64,000 bases of DNA, from the NCBI GenBank assembly GCA_900319905.1, contig ONQB01000008.1, positions 16,014 to 80,013 of the forward strand, written 5' to 3'. This document shows, in pieces, positions 36,053 through 44,815 of the stretch; positions within the stretch are counted from its first letter, which is position 1; the number at the start of each line of letters is the position of its first letter. Both the position numbers and the translations under genes were made by a program. This DNA comes from an uncultured Prevotella sp. Lineage in GTDB: Bacteria > Bacteroidota > Bacteroidia > Bacteroidales > Bacteroidaceae. A model generated the notes under the pieces. That model did not search any database and had not been told where the DNA came from. It saw only the letters and a list, made by a program, of their open reading frames with translations.

Positions 36053-38161
36053 ATGAAAACAACAACGATGATGACAGGCTTGCTCTGCCTGGCTCTTACT
36101 GTACCCCTACATGCTCAGGAAACAAAGACGCAGCAAAACAAGCAACAGGAAACAAAGACGCCGCAGACCTTGCAGGAGGTGGAGGTGAAGGCGGCACGCA
36201 TCGTCGACCGCTCCGACGGCAAACTTTTCCTGCCCTCAGCTGCCCAGCTCCAGCACTCGGCCAACGTCTATCAGCTGCTGACCATGATGCCCATGCAGGG
36301 ACTCAAGGTGAATGCTATCACACGCACCATCACCCCCGTGGCCATGGATGGCAGCGTGCAGATACGCATCGACGGCGCCAAGGCCACAGCCAACGACCTG
36401 GCAGCTCTCGACACGAAGCGCATCCGCAGCATCGAGTATATCGACAACCCAGGCGTGCGCTACGGCGACGGGATCAAGTATGTCGTCAACATCCACACGC
36501 GGCGAAGCACGCAGGGCTACGAACTCGGGTTGGACGCCACCAACCTGCTTACCGACTGGCGCGGCAGCAACACCGTCTATGGCAAATACAGCACGGGGAA
36601 CAGTCAGCTGGTACTGTCCTACGACTTCGGCTACAAGGACTTCAAGGGCAACCGGCGTGACGAGACCGCCGACTACACGCTCACCGACGGCAGCGTGGAG
36701 CGCATCACCCGCAACGACCTCGAAAACCGCGACCGAAACTTCAGCCATAACGTCCAGTTGACCTACAACCTTGCCGACAGTACTAATAATGTCTTCCAAG
36801 CCACACTCGCCACATCGCTCGACCATACACCCACTCAGCAGAATGTCAGGCTCATCACCACGCGGTCGCTCCTGCCCACAGCCTCTGTACTCAGCAGCCA
36901 GACCGCCACACAGACCGACCGCAGCCGGGACTTCTCACCCGTGCTCGATCTCTATCTCTACCGCCATCTTGGCAGCCATCAGACGCTCATGGCCAACGCC
37001 ACCACCACCTATATCTATACCACTGCCCACAACGCCTACAACGAGGGCTCGCCCTATGCCTATGCGGTAGATGGTCACACGTGGTCGTTGTGGTCGGAAG
37101 CCGTCTATACCAACCGTCTCAAGCCCTTTACCCTCTCGGTAGGAGCCAACTATCAGCAGAAATATGTTGACAATACTTATACGGGTGACGTCGCGGCGCA
37201 GACCAAGACCATCACCTCACAGGTTTATCTCTTCTCGCAACTCAGCGGCTCGCTGTGGCATCTGCGCTACACGGCGGGACTCGGCTACAATAATCTTCAT
37301 TACCGTCAGGGAGATCACACCTACGACTTCCATTTCCTCCGCCCGAAGCTCCATCTCTCTTGGGCCATCGACCACCATTTCACCTTCAGCTATTCCTATG
37401 AGGTCTCGCAGTGGATTTCCCGTGTGGCCATGCTCAGCGACACTCGCATCCGGCAGAACGCACGCGAGTGGACTGTGGGCAACCCCGACCTGCGGCAGCC
37501 CAAGCGTAGGGAGCATACCTGGCGGTTGGCTTACTCCGCGCCCTCGCTCTACAACAGTCTCACGGCCTACTACCGCCGCAACCCTCATTGCAACATGGCA
37601 CTTTACACCCGCACGGCCGACGACCAGTTCCTCTATACCCAGACCAACCAGCGCGGAATCAACTTGTTCTATGTCATAGACGAGGCACAGTGGACCGTCG
37701 TTCCCGACCGCTTCATCGTCAATGCCAATGCGGGCCTGTACCGCTGCTTCAACTACGGAGACGCCTACAAGCACCATTACACCAGCTACACGGGTGGCGT
37801 CACGGCCCAGCTCTTCCTCGGTAACTGGTCGATAGTGGGTGACTTCGACGGCGGCTACCGCTGGCTCGAGGGTGAGACCAAGGGCAACAACAGTGCTACT
37901 CTGTCCTTCCAAGTTGGCTATCAGCTCCGAGCTTGGAACTTCTCATTGGCCTGTCTCAATCCCTTCAGCCACAACCCCCGCATCCGCAAGGCCGAGCTAA
38001 TCAATGAAAACCTCCATAAGACCGACGTGCTCCACAGCCGCAACGACGGCCAGCTGCTCAGCCTCACCGTCTCCTATCAACTCTCTGGCGGAAAGCGCTA
38101 CCGTAACGTCAGCCGCAAGAATCGGCAGAAGATAGACACCGATACGGGTATCATCCGATAA
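36053..38161 (+). CDS. Outer-membrane beta-barrel protein (TonB-receptor-like)
   Basis: A 702-residue exported protein. A signal peptide (about 1-22, ending LHAQ) precedes a plug-like domain (about 38-160; LQEVEVKAARIV, VQIRIDGAKA, IRSIEYIDNPGVRYGDGIKYVVNIHT) and a barrel of about 540 residues rich in alternating aromatic strands. It resembles the outer-membrane beta-barrel family that Bacteroidetes place beside regulators; it lacks the carboxypeptidase-like domain of SusC. Its ligand is unknown. Codons are noticeably richer in third-position C and G than in neighbours, which hints at different expression or transfer. It may be controlled by the membrane winged-helix protein upstream. Confidence 0.82.
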   Translation: MKTTTMMTGLLCLALTVPLHAQETKTQQNKQQETKTPQTLQEVEVKAARIVDRSDGKLFLPSAAQLQHSANVYQLLTMMPMQGLKVNAITRTITPVAMDGSVQIRIDGAKATANDLAALDTKRIRSIEYIDNPGVRYGDGIKYVVNIHTRRSTQGYELGLDATNLLTDWRGSNTVYGKYSTGNSQLVLSYDFGYKDFKGNRRDETADYTLTDGSVERITRNDLENRDRNFSHNVQLTYNLADSTNNVFQATLATSLDHTPTQQNVRLITTRSLLPTASVLSSQTATQTDRSRDFSPVLDLYLYRHLGSHQTLMANATTTYIYTTAHNAYNEGSPYAYAVDGHTWSLWSEAVYTNRLKPFTLSVGANYQQKYVDNTYTGDVAAQTKTITSQVYLFSQLSGSLWHLRYTAGLGYNNLHYRQGDHTYDFHFLRPKLHLSWAIDHHFTFSYSYEVSQWISRVAMLSDTRIRQNAREWTVGNPDLRQPKRREHTWRLAYSAPSLYNSLTAYYRRNPHCNMALYTRTADDQFLYTQTNQRGINLFYVIDEAQWTVVPDRFIVNANAGLYRCFNYGDAYKHHYTSYTGGVTAQLFLGNWSIVGDFDGGYRWLEGETKGNNSATLSFQVGYQLRAWNFSLACLNPFSHNPRIRKAELINENLHKTDVLHSRNDGQLLSLTVSYQLSGGKRYRNVSRKNRQKIDTDTGIIR

Positions 38162-38216
38162 TTGGTTAGAGTCGAATAAAGTGAAAGCTTAATTATAAGT
38201 TAAGCATCAACAAGGC

Positions 38217-38459
38217 TTAATAATCGTTCTTGCTTTTCTCTTGATGTACGAACCCTACGATGCCCATGAGAATGAGCAATAACGGGAGCAACAACAATAA
38301 ATTATAGTTGGTGAGCCCTGTAAAATAGAAAATGCCCATGAGCGCAACGCCAAGATAGACAAAAGGTAATCCAACGTGATTCGCTCCCCGTTTGCAACTA
38401 CGCAAAAGGGGAGTAGCTATGTTCTTTATTTTGCCTAAAGATAAATGTCTTTTGCCCAT
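38217..38459 (-). CDS. Small two-helix membrane protein, unknown function
   Basis: 80 residues: a basic N-terminal region (about 1-28), two membrane helices (about 30-48 and 52-71) and a charged tail. I do not recognise the family. It is a lone gene between the barrel gene (convergent) and rpsF (divergent), with its own -7 box 24 nt upstream. A short hairpin (GCTTAA/TTAAGC, 38187-38205) follows the stop. Confidence 0.6.
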   Translation of the reverse strand: MGKRHLSLGKIKNIATPLLRSCKRGANHVGLPFVYLGVALMGIFYFTGLTNYNLLLLLPLLLILMGIVGFVHQEKSKNDY

Positions 38460-38483
38460 TTCTTATAATTGTTTATTTGATTG

Positions 38484-38491
38484 CAAAAGTA
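38484..38491 (-). promoter_or_regulatory. -7 box of the 80-aa membrane protein gene
   Basis: Reads TACTTTTG on the minus strand, 24 nt before the ATG at 38459. Confidence 0.5.
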
Positions 38492-38578
38492 CAAAGAAAA
38501 CCAATCACTGCATCAGCATTTTCTAAGTACTGCTACATAATAAATGTTAAATATGAAAGATTGGGTTGTGTGAAGTGG

Positions 38579-38607
38579 TTGTAACTTAGGAATTTTGAGT
38601 ACCTTTG
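38579..38607 (+). promoter_or_regulatory. Promoter of the rpsF-rpsR-rplI operon
   Basis: TTG at 38579-38581, 18 bp, TACCTTTG at 38600-38607. It lies within the upstream extension of the rpsF frame, so the ATG at 38653 is the real start and the leader is about 40 nt. Confidence 0.65.
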
Positions 38608-38652
38608 CAGTCGCATTTTGCAAAACAACATTTAATTCATTCAAAAAGTAGT

Positions 38653-38997
38653 ATGAATCATTACGAAACCGTTTTCATTTTGACTCCCGTTTTGTCTGAT
38701 GATCAGATGAAGGAAACGGTCGCTAAATTCAAGAAGCTGCTCACCGACAATGGTGCTGAGATTCTGAACGAAGAGGCCTGGGGACTGAAGAAGATGGCTT
38801 ATGCAATTGAGAAGAAGTCCACTGGCTTCTATTGCCTGTTGGAGTTCACAGCAGAGCCGTCAGTAATCAACACTCTCGAGACTGGCTATCGCCGCGACGA
38901 GAAAGTAATTCGTTTCATGACTGTCAAGCTTGACAAGTACGCTGTGGCTTATGCTGAGAAGCGTCGTGCTAAGCTTGGTAAAAAATTGGAGGCTTAA
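38653..38997 (+). CDS. rpsF: 30S ribosomal protein bS6
   Basis: A 114-residue bS6 protein that binds the central 16S rRNA domain together with bS18. The typical start [18 protein letters not shown], the central [23 protein letters not shown] and the basic C-terminal tail are all present. Length is normal. It is the first gene of the rpsF-rpsR-rplI operon, and its stop lies 2 bp before the start of rpsR. The longer frame from 38605 overlaps the promoter. Confidence 0.96.
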   Translation: MNHYETVFILTPVLSDDQMKETVAKFKKLLTDNGAEILNEEAWGLKKMAYAIEKKSTGFYCLLEFTAEPSVINTLETGYRRDEKVIRFMTVKLDKYAVAYAEKRRAKLGKKLEA

Positions 38998-38999
38998 TC

Positions 39000-39272
39000 A
39001 TGGCAGAGCAGAAAAATTCAGAAATCCGTTATTTGACCGCTCCTTCTATCGATACTCGCAAGAAGAAGTACTGCCGTTTCAAGAAAAGCGGCATCAAGTA
39101 TATCGATTACAAGGATCCGGAGTTCCTCAAGAAGTTCCTTAACGAGCAGGGTAAGATTCTTCCCCGTCGCATCACTGGCACCTCACTGAAGTATCAGCGT
39201 CGTGTGGCACAGGCCATCAAGCGTGCCCGTCAGATTGCGTTGCTTCCTTATGTAACCGATTTAATGAAATAA
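39000..39272 (+). CDS. rpsR: 30S ribosomal protein bS18
   Basis: A 90-residue bS18 protein, partner of bS6 on the platform of the small subunit. The family core is present: [52 protein letters not shown] in order, given here as [19 protein letters not shown] and [13 protein letters not shown]. It begins 2 bp after the rpsF stop and ends 17 bp before rplI, consistent with one transcript. Confidence 0.96.
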   Translation: MAEQKNSEIRYLTAPSIDTRKKKYCRFKKSGIKYIDYKDPEFLKKFLNEQGKILPRRITGTSLKYQRRVAQAIKRARQIALLPYVTDLMK

Positions 39273-39289
39273 ATAAAGGAGGCTAAGAT

Positions 39290-39859
39290 ATGGAGATCAT
39301 TCTGAAAGAAGATATCATCGGGCTTGGATACAAGAACGATATTGTAAATGTGAAGAACGGCTATGGCCGCAATTATCTCATTCCTACTGGTAAGGGCGTT
39401 ATCGCTTCAGACAGCGCTAAGAAGCAGTTGGCTGAGGTTATGAAGCAGCAGGCTGCTAAACTTGCAGCTCAGAAGGCTGAGGCTGAGAAGCGCGCAGAGC
39501 AGTTGAAGGATGTCGTTGTGACGGTTACTGCCAAGGTGGCTGCTACCGGTCATCTTTATGGTTCTGTAGGTGCTGCAAAGGTTGCTGAAGAGTTGGCCAA
39601 GATGGGTATCGAGGTTGATCGCAAGATCATCACCATGAAGGATGCTCGTAAGGTTGGCGATTTCGAGGCTACCGTTCATTTCCACCGCGACGTTGAGGTG
39701 AAGGTTCCCGTGAAGGTCATTGCCGAGCACGAGACCGTTGCACAGGAAGCTGTGGCTGAAGAGGCTCCCAAGGCTGAGGAGGCTGCTCAGAAGGCACCTA
39801 AGGCAGAGGAAGCACCCGCAGCTGAGGCTGCAGAGGAGCAGGCTCCTGCTGCAGAGTAA
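39290..39859 (+). CDS. rplI: 50S ribosomal protein bL9 with acidic tail
   Basis: A 189-residue bL9. The N-terminal rRNA-binding domain (MEIILKEDIIGLGYKNDIV, NGYGRNYLIPTGKG) is joined by the long helix (about 40-75) to a C-terminal domain ending near residue 148. A further 40 residues made almost wholly of Ala, Glu, Lys and Pro follow (AEEAPKAEEAAQKAPKAEEA), which canonical bL9 of about 150 residues lacks. The tail is probably disordered and surface-exposed. It is the last gene of the rpsF operon and is followed by a terminator. Confidence 0.95.
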   Translation: MEIILKEDIIGLGYKNDIVNVKNGYGRNYLIPTGKGVIASDSAKKQLAEVMKQQAAKLAAQKAEAEKRAEQLKDVVVTVTAKVAATGHLYGSVGAAKVAEELAKMGIEVDRKIITMKDARKVGDFEATVHFHRDVEVKVPVKVIAEHETVAQEAVAEEAPKAEEAAQKAPKAEEAPAAEAAEEQAPAAE

Positions 39860-39907
39860 GCTTATGATGAGCAGAGTAAAATTTGCACTGTAAAGCATTC
39901 AAATAGT

Positions 39908-39941
39908 AAAATCCCGTCATCTCTATGGTGATTGGGATTTT
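39908..39941 (+). terminator. Terminator of the ribosomal operon
   Basis: AAAATCCC (39908-39915) pairs with GGGATTTT (39934-39941), followed by more T. The next promoter's -7 box begins 7 nt further on. Confidence 0.7.
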
Positions 39942-39947
39942 TTTGTT

Positions 39948-39955
39948 TAATTTTG
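39948..39955 (+). promoter_or_regulatory. -7 box of fabD
   Basis: TAATTTTG, 39 nt before the ATG at 39995, partly within the T-rich tail of the preceding terminator. Confidence 0.55.
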
Positions 39956-39994
39956 CAGTAACAATCAGATAGTTATCAATTAAAATCAACAAAG

Positions 39995-40882
39995 ATGAAA
40001 GCATTTGTTTTTCCAGGACAAGGATCACAGTTTGTCGGCATGGGCAAAGACCTTTATGAGAACCACACCTTAGCAAAGGAACTCTTTGACAAGGCTGACA
40101 GCATCCTTGGTTTTAAAATCACTGATATTATGTTCGCAGGTACTGACGAACAGCTCAAGCAGACCAATGTCACTCAGCCTGCAGTCTTTCTTCACAGCGT
40201 CATCTCTGCTCTCTGTTTGGGCGATGCCTTCAAGCCCGATATGGTAGCAGGCCACTCTCTCGGTGAGTTCTCTGCCCTCGTGGCTTCTGGCGCGCTGAGT
40301 TTCGAGGATGGCCTTAAGTTGGTTGCTGCACGTGCTAATGCCATGCAGAAAGCTTGCGAGAAGAATCCTGGTACCATGGCTGCCATTATAGCCCTGCCCG
40401 ACGAGACTGTAGAGCATGTGTGCGAAGAGGTGAGCAAAGAAGGGAAGGTCGTAGTAGCTGCAAACTATAACTGCCCGGGTCAGCTTGTGATTTCAGGTGA
40501 GAAGGATGCCATCAACGAGGCATGCGAGAAATTGAAGGCTGCTGGTGCCAAGCGTGCACTGCCCCTGATGGTGGGTGGCGCTTTCCATAGCCCACTTATG
40601 CAGCCCGCCAAGGATGAGTTGCAGGAGGCTATTGAGAAGACCAATTTCTCAACCCCGTCATGCCCTGTCTATCAGAATGTGGATGCTAAACCCCATACCG
40701 ATCCTTCAGAGATTAAGGCCAATCTCATTGCTCAGCTGACCAGTCCGGTGCGCTGGACAAAGTCGGTGCAGAATATGATTGCGGATGGTGCTGATGACTT
40801 CACGGAGTGTGGCCCTGGTCGTGCCTTGCGTGGCATGATTGGACGCATCGATCGTTCGGTCAATGCACACGGCATTGAATAA
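39995..40882 (+). CDS. fabD: Malonyl-CoA:ACP transacylase FabD
   Basis: A 295-residue enzyme that moves malonyl from CoA to acyl carrier protein, the entry step of fatty-acid elongation. Family marks are FPGQGSQFVGMG at the N terminus, the nucleophile Ser88 in AGHSLGEFSA, the active-site His in GGAFHSPLM near residue 196, and ECGPGRALRGM near the end. Length is normal. Twelve base pairs separate it from the GH13 gene, so fabD, the GH13 gene and the AlaX-like gene probably form one transcript. Confidence 0.95.
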   Translation: MKAFVFPGQGSQFVGMGKDLYENHTLAKELFDKADSILGFKITDIMFAGTDEQLKQTNVTQPAVFLHSVISALCLGDAFKPDMVAGHSLGEFSALVASGALSFEDGLKLVAARANAMQKACEKNPGTMAAIIALPDETVEHVCEEVSKEGKVVVAANYNCPGQLVISGEKDAINEACEKLKAAGAKRALPLMVGGAFHSPLMQPAKDELQEAIEKTNFSTPSCPVYQNVDAKPHTDPSEIKANLIAQLTSPVRWTKSVQNMIADGADDFTECGPGRALRGMIGRIDRSVNAHGIE

Positions 40883-40894
40883 TCATTCTTTTCA

Positions 40895-42595
40895 ATGACT
40901 AATCGTAAAATTCTTATTTATCAAGTTTTACCACGCCTTTTCGGCAATCGTAACACAACGCGCAAGTGCAATGGTACGATGGCCGAAAATGGGGTGGGGA
41001 AGCTTAATGACTTTGACACATCACGCTTGCGCAAGATACACGATATGGGCTTTACCCATATCTGGTATACGGGTGTGATACGTCATGCTACAACGACGGA
41101 TTATACACAGTTTGGTATTCCCCGTCAACACTCTTGCGTCGTCAAGGGCAAGGCTGGCTCGCCCTACGCTATCACCGATTATTATGATGTAGATCCAGAT
41201 TTGGCTGTTGATGTCAACCATCGCATGGACGAGTTTGAGGCGCTTGTGCAGCGGTCGCATGCTATTGGCATGAAGGTCATCATCGATTTCGTGCCCAATC
41301 ATGTTGCCCGTGAGTATCATTCCATCTTGCGCCCGAAGGGGGTTGTTGACTTAGGCGAGAGTGATGATACCGCTAAGCATTTCGATCCGCAGAACAATTT
41401 CTATTATTGCCCGGGCCAACCGTTTGTCGGTCCGGTGGCTCCTGCTGCTGGGGAACCGGCATACGAGGAGATGCCTGCAAAGTGTACGGGCAATGACCAT
41501 TTCGATGCACACCCAGGCTTCAACGATTGGTACGAGACGGTGAAACTCAACTACGGCATAGACTATTGCGATGCCGGTGGCCGTAGCACACATTTTGATC
41601 CCATCCCTAATACGTGGACGAAAATGACCGATATCTTGCTTTATTGGGCCGGAAAGGGCATTGACGGTTTCCGCTGTGATATGGCAGAGATGGTGCCGCA
41701 TGAGTTTTGGCATTATGCTACTTCCATTGTCAAGATGCGGTACCCTGGTCTGGTCTTTATTGGTGAGGTATACGATCCCAATCAATATCGTACGTATTTA
41801 GCCTCTGGCTTTGATTATCTCTACGACAAGGTGGGTATGTATGACTGTCTGCGTGATGTAGTGTGCGGACGTCGTCCTGCCAACAGCATCACAGGTTGCT
41901 GGCAGAGCACTGACGATATTAAGTCGCACATGCTTTATTTCCTTGAGAACCATGACGAGCAGCGCATAGCCAGCGATTTCTTCTGTGGTGATGCCTTCAA
42001 GGCTATTCCTGCCGTAGTGGTATCAGCATTGTTCCATGGTAATCCCTTCATGGTCTACAGTGGCCAGGAGATAGGTGAGCGTGGTATGGACGAAGAAGGC
42101 TTTTCCGGTAAGGATGGACGTACGACAATCTTCGACTATTGGTCGTTGGACAGCATTGTGAAAGGGTATTTCGCTCCTCGTAAACTCTCAGCGGCTGAGC
42201 GGCAGCTGATGACGCTCTATCGGTCAATTCTGCATATTGCTAACCACGAGAAGGCTGTGGCCGATGGCTTATCCTTCGATTTGATGTATGCCAACACACA
42301 GTCTTCTGCAGACCAGACATCGTCAAAGCCCTTGGATGTCCGTTCTCAGTTTGCGTTCTTGCGTAAGAAAGATAAGGATGTGCTGTTGGTGGTGGCTAAT
42401 TTCTCCAATCAGTGTGGCAATGTGTCGGTGGTGATTCCTTCCCATGCATTCGATTACCTGAGCCTTCCTGAGAAGGATGTAGAGGCAGCCAGTCTGTTGG
42501 ATGTCTCTAAACCGGTGCTTCGCTTGAGAAAGGACAAGGCTGTGGTGGTTAACATCCAGCCTTATGGAGCTACAATACTAAAATTCAAGATATGA
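40895..42595 (+). CDS. Cytoplasmic GH13 alpha-amylase-family enzyme
   Basis: A 566-residue glycoside hydrolase with a TIM barrel and the GH13 catalytic triad: nucleophile Asp262 (GIDGFRCDMAEM), acid/base Glu291 (VFIGEVYDPN) and Asp354 (FLENHDEQR). Region I is IIDFVPNHV. There is no signal peptide, so it acts inside the cell, probably on alpha-glucans or maltooligosaccharides such as stored glycogen; the exact specificity cannot be told. The C-terminal 90 residues form the usual beta domain. It sits 12 bp after fabD, and its stop overlaps the next start in ATGA. Confidence 0.9.
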   Translation: MTNRKILIYQVLPRLFGNRNTTRKCNGTMAENGVGKLNDFDTSRLRKIHDMGFTHIWYTGVIRHATTTDYTQFGIPRQHSCVVKGKAGSPYAITDYYDVDPDLAVDVNHRMDEFEALVQRSHAIGMKVIIDFVPNHVAREYHSILRPKGVVDLGESDDTAKHFDPQNNFYYCPGQPFVGPVAPAAGEPAYEEMPAKCTGNDHFDAHPGFNDWYETVKLNYGIDYCDAGGRSTHFDPIPNTWTKMTDILLYWAGKGIDGFRCDMAEMVPHEFWHYATSIVKMRYPGLVFIGEVYDPNQYRTYLASGFDYLYDKVGMYDCLRDVVCGRRPANSITGCWQSTDDIKSHMLYFLENHDEQRIASDFFCGDAFKAIPAVVVSALFHGNPFMVYSGQEIGERGMDEEGFSGKDGRTTIFDYWSLDSIVKGYFAPRKLSAAERQLMTLYRSILHIANHEKAVADGLSFDLMYANTQSSADQTSSKPLDVRSQFAFLRKKDKDVLLVVANFSNQCGNVSVVIPSHAFDYLSLPEKDVEAASLLDVSKPVLRLRKDKAVVVNIQPYGATILKFKI

Positions 42596-43068
42596 TGAAC
42601 GACGAGGCCTATGTTTTCAATGAACACAACAAGGATGAGTTTCCTCCCGCCCACACAGCTGAGCATCTGCTCAACCAAGTGATGGTGCGCATGTTTGGTT
42701 GTGAACGGTCGCGCAATGCTCATATTGAGCGCCGTAAGAGCAAGATCAGTTATACGGTCGACCACAAGCCGACGCGTAAGGAGGTGCAGGCGATAGAGGC
42801 GGAGATGAATCGCATGATAGAGGCAGACCTGCCTGTCACCTACGAATTGGTCGATCGGGATCATATCCCTGACGGAGTGAGCCTCGATCGCTTGCCTGAT
42901 GATGCTTCGGAGAAGATACGTCTAGTGCGCATTGGTGACTTTGATGTGTGCCCTTGCATTGGTAAACATGTGAGGTCGACGTCGCAGATAGGTAAGTTTG
43001 TGATGTTGGGCACCAATTGGGATGAGCTCAGTCATAGCTTCCGTATTCGGTTTAAGGTGATTCCTTGA
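42592..43068 (+). CDS. AlaX-like alanyl-tRNA editing protein
   Basis: A 158-residue free-standing version of the SAD editing domain of alanyl- and threonyl-tRNA synthetases. The four zinc ligands are visible: His21 and His25 in AHTAEHLL, and Cys122 and His126 in CPCIGKHV. Such proteins hydrolyse Ser- or Gly-tRNA(Ala). It is short and lacks the N-terminal glycine-rich domain of AlaX-M, so specificity is uncertain. Its ATG overlaps the GH13 stop (ATGA), which suggests translational coupling. A near-perfect bidirectional terminator follows. Confidence 0.82.
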   Translation: MMNDEAYVFNEHNKDEFPPAHTAEHLLNQVMVRMFGCERSRNAHIERRKSKISYTVDHKPTRKEVQAIEAEMNRMIEADLPVTYELVDRDHIPDGVSLDRLPDDASEKIRLVRIGDFDVCPCIGKHVRSTSQIGKFVMLGTNWDELSHSFRIRFKVIP

Positions 43069-43097
43069 TGATGTGCTTGAATCTTGTAAGGTACCTA

Positions 43098-43146
43098 TTA
43101 AACAAAAAGTCATTCCTATCATTGTTAGGAATGACTTTTTGTTTAA
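43098..43146. terminator. Strong bidirectional terminator
   Basis: A perfect 21-bp stem (43098-43118 with 43126-43146) with a 7-nt loop; the arms contain ACAAAAAGTCATTCC and its complement. A5/T5 runs on both sides let it serve the converging AlaX-like and RNase G genes. Confidence 0.9.
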
Positions 43147-43168
43147 TGAGAAGTATATGTGTGGGGTG

Positions 43169-44743
43169 TTACTTCGTTTCAAATTCTTCCCTCATGTCAA
43201 TGAGTTCTCCTTTACTGTCGTAGAACTCATATTGCAGAAACGCAAGTTTCTGTGAGGGGATGATGTGCACGCCAAAGCCATATTTCAGTTGCCATTTGCG
43301 TTTGAGGCTTACCATGCCTTGGTTGATGTACGCTGCCACATACGGATGTACGTGCAGGTAGAACTTTCTGATGCCTATCTTGTTGACGAGTTGGTCAATC
43401 TTTCCTTCCAATTGGTCGGTAAACAAAATGCTCGACTTAATTTTTCCCGTACCGTTGCAGGTCGGGCAGGTCTCCTCGACGTTGACATCCATGGCGGGTC
43501 TCACGCGCTGTCGGGTGATCTGCATCAGTCCGAACTTGCTAAGTGGCAGGATGTTGTGTCGTGCGCGGTCTTTTTGCATGTCTTTGCACATGCGCTCGTA
43601 GAGCATCTGTCTGTCTTCCGCCAGGTTCATGTCGATGAAGTCCACTACGATGATTCCTCCCATATCACGTAGCCTGAGCTGTCTTGCCAGTTCGTCGGCT
43701 GCCCCGAGATTGGTGTCGAGGGCTGTGGCTTCCTGTCCGTTTTGGTTCTTAGAGCGATTGCCGCTGTTCACATCCACCACATGCATGGCTTCGGTATGCT
43801 CGATGATGAGGTAAGCGCCATGAGCATAGTTTACCGTTTTGCCGAAACTTGATTTGATCTGCTTGGTGACGTTGAAGTTGTCGAAGATGGGCACCTTTCC
43901 GGTATACATTTTCACGATACCTGCCTTTTCAGGGGCGATAAGTGTCACATAGTGCTTTACTTCTTTGCAGATTTCCTCGTCGTTGACATAAATGTTCTCG
44001 TAGGTGGGGTTGAAGAGGTCGCGCAGCATGGCTACGGCTCTTCCTGTTTCCTCATAGACGAGTTGTGGTCTTTTCTGGGTTTTCTGCACTTTCTTGAGTG
44101 CGTTCTCCCATCTCTCGACGAGCACCTTTAGCTCAGCATCGAGCTCGGCCACTCTTTTGCCCTCAGCAACGGTTCTTACGATGACGCCGCAGTTCTTGGG
44201 CTTAATGCTGTGGATGAGTTGTTTGAGTCTTGACCGTTCCTCACCGCTTTTGATTTTTGTCGAGACCGAAACCTTATCTCCAAATGGGATAAGGACGAGA
44301 AAACGTCCGGCAAAACTTAGTTCGGCTGTAAGGCGAGGCCCCTTTGTTGAAATAGGCTCCTTGACAATCTGTACAAGAACTTCCTGTCCTACAGAAAGGG
44401 TTTGCTGTACGCTGCCGTCTTTCTGCAGGTCTGGCAGTTTGGATGCTTTGTCGAAGGGATAAAGGCGCTTGCGGTCGCTCTGTACCTGTTTGAGATACTT
44501 TGTGTAGGAATTAAATTGACTTCCTAAATCAAGATAATGCAAGAAAGCATCACGCTCATAGCCCACGTCTACGAAGCAGGCGTTGAGCCCAGGCATGAGC
44601 TTCTTCACCTTCGCAATGTAGATGTTGCCTACAGAGAAATTAGCTGAACGGGGCTCGTTTTGGTATTCCACCAGACGCTTGTCCTCAAGCAGCGCAATGG
44701 AGATCTCTTTTGGCTTGACGTCGATAATTACTTCACTTGTCAT
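43169..44743 (-). CDS. rng: Ribonuclease G (Rne/Rng family)
   Basis: A 524-residue endoribonuclease for rRNA maturation and mRNA decay. An S1 RNA-binding domain near the N terminus (NIYIAKVKKLMPGLNACFVDVGYERDAFL, in order) precedes the catalytic domain with VVDVNSGNRS and GGIIVVDFIDM, the metal-binding acidic residues, and the zinc-link CPTCNGTGK. There is no long C-terminal scaffold, so it is RNase G-like. The frame opens at 44788, but MTSEVIIDVKPKE at 44743 is the family start. A hairpin lies just upstream, between it and the 29-residue gene. Confidence 0.92.
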   Translation of the reverse strand: MTSEVIIDVKPKEISIALLEDKRLVEYQNEPRSANFSVGNIYIAKVKKLMPGLNACFVDVGYERDAFLHYLDLGSQFNSYTKYLKQVQSDRKRLYPFDKASKLPDLQKDGSVQQTLSVGQEVLVQIVKEPISTKGPRLTAELSFAGRFLVLIPFGDKVSVSTKIKSGEERSRLKQLIHSIKPKNCGVIVRTVAEGKRVAELDAELKVLVERWENALKKVQKTQKRPQLVYEETGRAVAMLRDLFNPTYENIYVNDEEICKEVKHYVTLIAPEKAGIVKMYTGKVPIFDNFNVTKQIKSSFGKTVNYAHGAYLIIEHTEAMHVVDVNSGNRSKNQNGQEATALDTNLGAADELARQLRLRDMGGIIVVDFIDMNLAEDRQMLYERMCKDMQKDRARHNILPLSKFGLMQITRQRVRPAMDVNVEETCPTCNGTGKIKSSILFTDQLEGKIDQLVNKIGIRKFYLHVHPYVAAYINQGMVSLKRKWQLKYGFGVHIIPSQKLAFLQYEFYDSKGELIDMREEFETK

Positions 44744-44763
44744 TTTCTTTTGCTTTCTTATAA

Positions 44764-44799
44764 AGAAGGGGGCATACCTTATGGGCATACCCCCCTTCT
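44764..44799 (-). promoter_or_regulatory. Hairpin in front of rng
   Basis: AGAAGGGGG and CCCCCTTCT form a 9-bp GC-rich stem 20 nt upstream of the rng ATG. Within it GGGCATACC occurs twice as a direct repeat. On the rng strand the stem is followed by only TTTATAAG, so it could be a weak terminator of the small upstream gene or a control element in the rng leader. Confidence 0.5.
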
Positions 44800-44815
44800 A
44801 AGAATGGTCTAAGAT

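Noticed and set aside
35941-36660. 239-residue frame overlapping the barrel gene
   Set aside because: It starts upstream of the promoter and runs out of frame through the real signal peptide and plug; composition is His/Arg/Gln-rich and unlike a protein.
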